Assembly: GCA_020002185.1 (NCBI GenBank)
Contig: CM034532.1
Location: 26,584,911 to 26,648,910, forward strand
Direction: 5' to 3'
Source: Paraescarpia echinospica
Taxonomy: Eukaryota > Annelida > Polychaeta > Sabellida > Siboglinidae
Length of the DNA stretch: 64,000 bases
Shown here: positions 59,085-64,000 of the stretch, in pieces
Numbering within the stretch: the first letter of the stretch is position 1
How the letters are laid out: each line of letters begins with the position of its first letter
The notes under the pieces: generated by a model
What the model saw: only the letters and a program-made list of their open reading frames with translations
What the model was told of the DNA's origin: nothing
Database searches by the model: none
Program-made: the position numbers and the translations under genes

Positions 59085-62000
59085 ATAATAATAATAATAA
59101 CACTTTATTTTTACACCGTCAAATCCGGGACGGTTGCCCCGCCCCGTTCACGGGTGTTTACAAGCATTAAAATACTAAGTAGCTTAAAATTATAATTAGT
59201 CCAGGTAAATAATAAAATAAATAAAGACGATAGGCTGTAAAACATGTTAAATCTGTAGAATGTTCCTCTGTGTAAATTATTTTAAATATATATTTACAAA
59301 TTAAACTGCATTCGTTAAAAGTAATATTAATTGTGTGAAATATAAAAAACACTAATACCATGAATACTGCAATGATAATAAGTAATGAGTACTACAATGA
59401 TAATAAATAATGAATACTACAATGATAATAAATATGATAATATGTAATATGTGTGTTAAAGTCCAATGTCAGTCATGTCAAACCCATTAAGTGGAGAAGA
59501 ACAATGTCTTTAGTTGTTTCTTAAATTGAGGGAGTTTGCCGTTGTTGCGCATGTTCATGGGAAGTTTGTTTCACAGAGTGGGGCCAGCACAAGTAAATGC
59601 ACGGCGGCCGAAACGTTCTAAGTTCACTCTAAGAACTTGCAAGAGTAGAGCGCAGGGAACGGCGTGGTGTATATTGGTGTAATAGTGCCGCAAGACCCTG
59701 TGCACAAGGACGAGTATCTTAAACTCAATACGCCTCCTAACAAGCAGCCAGTGTAATTTCCGCAGTATTGTCGTCATGGACTTGCCGATCGCCCAGCTGA
59801 ATCTGCATAACAATTCGAGCCGCAGACCGCTTGTAGAATTCAGCTGGCGCGCTCGCCACTGTAGAACTCAGCTGGCGCGCTCGCCACTGTAGAACTCAAC
59901 TGGCGCGCTCGTCACTGTAGAATGCCCGTTGTCTACTATTATTTGGTCGCATCTGCCTGTTCCGTTCGTAGACTCGGTATTCTAAGTTGGGCACGTATTG
60001 CAACGTTCTTCCTCTGCGTTGATTTCCTAGACAATTTAGACATCGACCTACTCAGTTCAGCCAATGCGTCACTGTCTAGTAGAAATCAGATACTCACAGA
60101 GGAAGATTGTAATTACTCAATCATCGCAGAAGACTTTCCATTGTTCGTTTCAAGAACTTTAATACAGAGTTAGCATGATACAGATCAGTACAATCAATAC
60201 TGGTCCTCCGTGGGAACCAGACGTAATGTTACATGGTTCTCCTCTTTCTCAATCCAATCCCAATCGCGCACTACTCTTTCCTTAAATACTCGCTACTTCC
60301 CTCTCTTCCTAGTGACTCGCGATTCCCATTGGTCAGTGCCTCTTCTGCATTTCTTAATATGGCGAGCTACAATCGGGCTCGCTACCTGGCTACCTGGTCT
60401 CTGATCCCGCATTACCTTATCTGCTAACTGACTCATCTCCCGATTATTGCCCAGCCCAGCTATCTCTGGAGATGACCTGAGCTAAACCTATGGGAACATC
60501 CTGTATCTCAGAACTAATTATAAGAACACAAGCTACTAGACTAAAGCAGTTCTAAGCATATATTTATTAACACAACTTCCTATATAATAATTACTATATT
60601 TCATGGACAAGTAATTACTAGGAATTTATGCAAAGCTTAATTCCTTACACGCTGAACCATTTCTAAGCGGTTTAGGTGACGATCGTTTATTCCGAAAAGC
60701 ATCGCATTACCATAGTCAAGTCGCGATGTCACTAGTCCGTGGACCAGACTCTTACATGCACTTGTGGTAACAGAATCTCATATCTTTGCCATTTGTGACA
60801 GGTGATAATAGGCGTTGCGACATACGTTCGCTACTTGTGACGCCATCGATAGATCAGTGTCAATGACGAATCCGAGATCAACGAACTGGCCACATATGTT
60901 GACGCGGCTTAACGATATAGGAGTACGCAGACTTGGCGAACGGGTGACAATGGCTTCGGATTTGGTGTCGTTCATCACGAGTCCGTTGTCATGGAGCCAT
61001 ATTTTCACGTCCTGCATGCAGGCCTCCATACGTGCAAGGGCTTGTGTGTGGTAGGTTGGTGAGAAAGTGATATAAAGTTGAGTGTCGTCCTCATATAGAT
61101 GGTGTTGAATGTTATGCCGTTGTAGAAGTTTGGTTAAAGGTGCGATGTGCGCATTAAAAAGTGTCGGTCCCAGGGCAGACCCTTGCGGTACTCTTGTCAT
61201 TATGGTGTTTGTTTCCGACACGACATTCTTTACACGTACTACATATGTTCAATCACACAGATAAGATGTCAGCCAGACAAGGACGTCGCCAGATAACCCG
61301 TATCCACTCAACCATCGCAGCAGTATGATATGATCGATGGTGTCGAAAGCCGCAGTAAGATCCAGCAGCACTAGGAGCGCACCCGGTGACTATCAATCGT
61401 TTGTGCAACGTCGTTGTGTATACGCACGAGTGCTGTTTCCGCACTACGATGTGCACGGTACGCACTCTGGTAAATTCCGTAGATACCGTTCTCCTCCATG
61501 AAGTGGTGTAGTTGTTGGGCAACGAAGCGCTCAGTCGTCTTCGCCATAAACGTGATGTTCGAGATTGGGCGGTAGTTGGTGAGTACGCTGGCGTCAGAGC
61601 CTCGTTTCTTCAATATTGGTACTACAACAGCATGCTTCATAGATGGAGGAACCACAGCAGACGATAGCGAGGCATTGATGATGCGAGCTAGGACAGGAGA
61701 CAGAGCATCAATATGACGTTTCACGAGCGATGTTGGCAGTGGGTCGAGTTCACACGATTTCACAGCAGATGCCAGCACTAGCCGCTTCACATCCGACGGC
61801 AACGCAGGTTCAAAGACATCTAAATGAGCAGTCACAACTGTCGTCATATCATCAGCTAGCAGCGGAGACCGATTACGACACAGAGCTTCCACTTTTTTTG
61901 TGAAGCTTCGCTGGAATCTGGTAGCAAGTGCCGCGTGGGGTACGTCTGCCACTTCGGGTAGGGTCCTGGCTGCGTCTCGACCAAGAAGTGGGTTTGCGAT

Positions 62001-63200
62001 ATTATAAATGAGGCGCATATTGCCGCCAGCTTTCACGATTTCAGATCTGTAGTGTTCGGAGCGTGCTGTCTTCAGCGATTTCCGGTAGGTGTTCCGTCGG
62101 TCCGTAAAAATCTGCCGATGTACCGTTAGGCCTGATTTACGCTAATGGCGTTCGGCACGACGGAGGGCTCGCTTTTCTTCGCCCAGTTCATTTGTGTGCC
62201 ACGGGGTCATCGGTCTCACCGTGATGGTCCGTGACACGAGAGGCGCGTGCGCGTCAACGATGGTGCGTAGACAAGTATCGTAGCCCGCGAGAAGAGCAAT
62301 TGGGTCCGCCTCGTCAGCATTAAGGTCAAACGATTCTAAGTCTGCTGCGAAACTGCTGTTGTTGATCGCTGCATATTTCCGATATGTAACGTGTCGTTTC
62401 AGACGGTCTGGTTTTAACTGGAAGAGCCCACATTCGACGGCGTAGTGATCGGTAATTAGTGTCGTGGGCACGGCAGCAGTGGTAATAGGAAGTGATGTTT
62501 TCGCCGATATTATCAGGTATGGTGCATTACCCAGTTCGTGTTTAGCGCCAATTAACATGTTAAAGCCAGGCGTATCAAGCAGATCTGTCAGATTCACCGC
62601 GTCCGTGCAAGTTGAATTGTTGTATCTGGTGTTGGAGTCACCGCACACGACCGTCTCTGTAGGATGAGCAGCAGCGATGAATAACACTTTGGAGACATCG
62701 TCCAGGAAAGTTCCAAAACACTTATTTTGCCGTCTGTACATGACGATAACACATGTTGTGCAGCCGATGCGGGCATTGCGTAGAGTGACGGAGAGTGTTT
62801 CGGAAGCGTGCGTGTCAACAGTGGCACGTGACACGAGTTGCAGAGTTTTGCGGAACAGAACTCCAACGCCTCTACTGTATCGAGCGCCACCACGTGGCTG
62901 GTGAACGAGCGTATAATTGTCTCTGCAAAGTTCAGAAACTGAAGCCTTGTCTTCATCTGTCAACCAGGTTTCAGTTACAGCAACAATGTCCAGAGAACAC
63001 TCATCAACATAATCACATACGAACAATGATTTGTTTCGCAGAGATCTGGCAAATTTAGCCTTGCCCACGATTACGATTATTGCCAGGCAGTGTACATGTG
63101 CGACGGCATGGTTACGCAACAGGTTCGACTGATTAGAATATCCACTGAGCAGCCACAGTAAACGATAAAAACTTTTTAAAATCAGTAAAGCACACACCTA
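59085..63200 (-). mobile_element. L2/CR1-like LINE, copy 2, split by a solo LTR
   Basis: Same element as copy 1: (TTA)n tail, ccgtc/gacgg hairpin (59116-59133), C-terminal part, RT with YEDDTQLYI (61221-60778) and VVPILKKRG (62036-61371), and endonuclease (63197-62142). Private changes: 12 nt missing near 63047, removing the conserved Asn of NARS; GDSNTR for GDFNTR; a TAG just after the ALRRAERH phrase at about 62141; a 27-nt loss at about 59694 and other small losses in the C-terminal part. The endonuclease and linker read as a single 351-codon frame here, whereas copy 1 is frameshifted at the VQHV block. Confidence 0.85.
59832..60649. mobile_element. Solo LTR, 818 bp, with 4-bp target duplication
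   Basis: Inserted in the LINE of copy 2 and absent from copy 1, where the site reads cagaccgctgaacc. The insert starts TGTAGAATTC and ends CCTTACA, the TG...CA form of LTRs, and is flanked by cgct on both sides (59828-59831 and 60650-60653). It carries no primer-binding site, polypurine tract or coding region, so it is a single LTR left after recombination between the two LTRs of a provirus-like element. A 28-bp unit (tgtagaactcagctggcgcg plus cucgccac-like tail) repeats about three times at its 5' end. The small target duplication suits a Ty3/Gypsy-like element, but the superfamily cannot be assigned. Confidence 0.8.
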
Positions 63201-63276
63201 CGACATTCTTGTCGCTGACTAAATTGTATGACTTTATCACGGTAGGTTGACGCACGTATGCAGTGAAGATCAGTGT

Positions 63277-63553
63277 CGATGTGTAATTGAAACAGACTAA
63301 AAACTGGGATAATGTCGACAGCGACGTACACATGCAGCCGGTTAGGCTCAATCACGTGACATCTTATCATATGAGCTTCCATTTGCATAACCACCACCAC
63401 CAACACCACCACCACCGTCATCACAACCACCATCACCACCACCACCACCAACAACAACACCATCACCACCACCACCACAACCTGCCCACGATATATGTAA
63501 CTGCGTCATACTTTTAGGCCAGGCAAGATTTGTGGCTCTCTTCGCGGTAGTTG
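63277..63553. repeat. 277-bp segment present in copy 2 only, with (ACC)n
   Basis: Lies between cagtgt and the hAT terminus. Its right end (cgatatatgtaactgcgtca ... ggtagttg) matches 34626-34690, where it runs without interruption into the sequence found right of the hAT element in copy 1. So copy 2 keeps the original left flank and copy 1 has lost it. Contains an ACC/CAC tract at 63391-63480. Confidence 0.7.
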
Positions 63554-64000
63554 CAGGGCCGTAGCTAACATGAAACAATGGGGAGGGGGGGGGGCAGCAA
63601 ACACATTCAGTTAGTCCTGTGTCATCTAGTTTCTGTAGGTTAGACGGCAGGAGGTCTTGAGCTGCGGTGAGTTCAGGGTGGTCACTCAGAAATGGTTCAG
63701 CCAATTTGTCAAGGACGTGATCAATAAATTTATAAAAATACTGAAGCTGTGCTGTTCTGGGTTTACGAATGACAATTCCTGTAGAGTTGGCCACCAGCCA
63801 AACACGGCGCCATATTTCATCCCGCCCTGATGGGATGGTCCTGCAGTCCCGGATTGCACTGTTTGGCTTGGAGTGTCTTGGTCACTGACCCAAGTAAACT
63901 GAGTACCTTCTGGGCCACCCCTAGGAACGCGATGAATTGTAGACGGCCGTACGCGGCTGAATGATTTCGTACGTTGACAGTACTGGCTCGTTCGATGCCT
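63554..64000 (-). mobile_element. hAT element, copy 2, cut by the window end
   Basis: Starts with the terminal repeat cagggccgtagctaac. The - strand encodes the same transposase piece (NSTGIVIRKPRTAQLQYFY, FIDHVLDKLAEPF, LLPSNL). A 44-nt loss near 63853 relative to copy 1 shifts the frame. Confidence 0.75.

Larger units (their letters stand above)
37279..64000. repeat. Large duplicated block, copy 2 (at least 26.7 kb)
   Basis: Begins at the first base after the gap, inside the jockey-like fragment, and remains collinear with copy 1 to the last base of the window. Its larger size is mostly explained by a solo LTR (818 bp), a 404-bp segment and a 277-bp segment. Confidence 0.97.

Overview
This is metazoan (eukaryotic) genomic DNA. 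The evidence is spliced genes with GT/AG introns, AATAAA/ATTAAA poly(A) signals, a fibrinogen-related (FReD) lectin-like gene, abundant microsatellites and many metazoan transposons (L2/CR1-like, RTE-like and jockey-like LINEs, a DIRS-like remnant, Kolobok, hAT and MULE DNA transposons, a tRNA-derived SINE and a solo LTR). The mix would suit a marine invertebrate such as a lancelet, mollusc or brachiopod, but the species cannot be fixed from the sequence. There is no bacterial-style operon, CRISPR array or rRNA.

Layout. (1) 1-6.7 kb, + strand: the 3' part of a FReD gene (exons 19-115, 245-409, 3826-4079). Exon 2 has an in-frame stop, and a 3 kb inverted-repeat element sits in the last intron. 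A duplicated, decayed last exon lies at 6215-6468. A 473-bp MITE and several microsatellites lie between the two terminal exons. (2) 6.7-7.2 kb: a jockey-like LINE 3' fragment. (3) 7.0-32.4 kb (copy 1) and 37.3-64.0 kb (copy 2): one block present twice in the same orientation and nearly identical outside indels. In order it holds AT-rich DNA, an 84-bp minisatellite, a Kolobok-like transposase pseudogene (-), a DIRS-like remnant (-), a 34-bp minisatellite split by a 2.1 kb segment with hairpin ends, an intron-containing OTU-FLYWCH-MULE transposase gene (+), an RT fragment (-), composite TA/CTGCCG repeats, a SINE (-), an L2/CR1-like LINE (-) and a hAT element. (4) 32.4-36.3 kb: the right end of the hAT element, a duplicated ~0.5 kb block, a second hAT element, a homogeneous 34-bp x 7 minisatellite, a TATA box with a signal-peptide first exon, an RTE 3' end and a CT microsatellite running into a gap of exactly 1000 N (36279-37278).

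The two copies differ by substitutions, microsatellite lengths, a solo LTR and several indels of 10-400 bp. This is either a young tandem segmental duplication or, because the copies meet at a round-number gap, two haplotypes of one locus joined during scaffolding. The best candidate for an unusual gene is the OTU-FLYWCH-MULE gene. Its eight-exon model is consistent in splice phase, but each copy carries different frame-breaking lesions. Nothing here looks like a cooperating multi-gene pathway; apart from the FReD gene and a possible secreted-protein first exon, the window is mostly mobile DNA.
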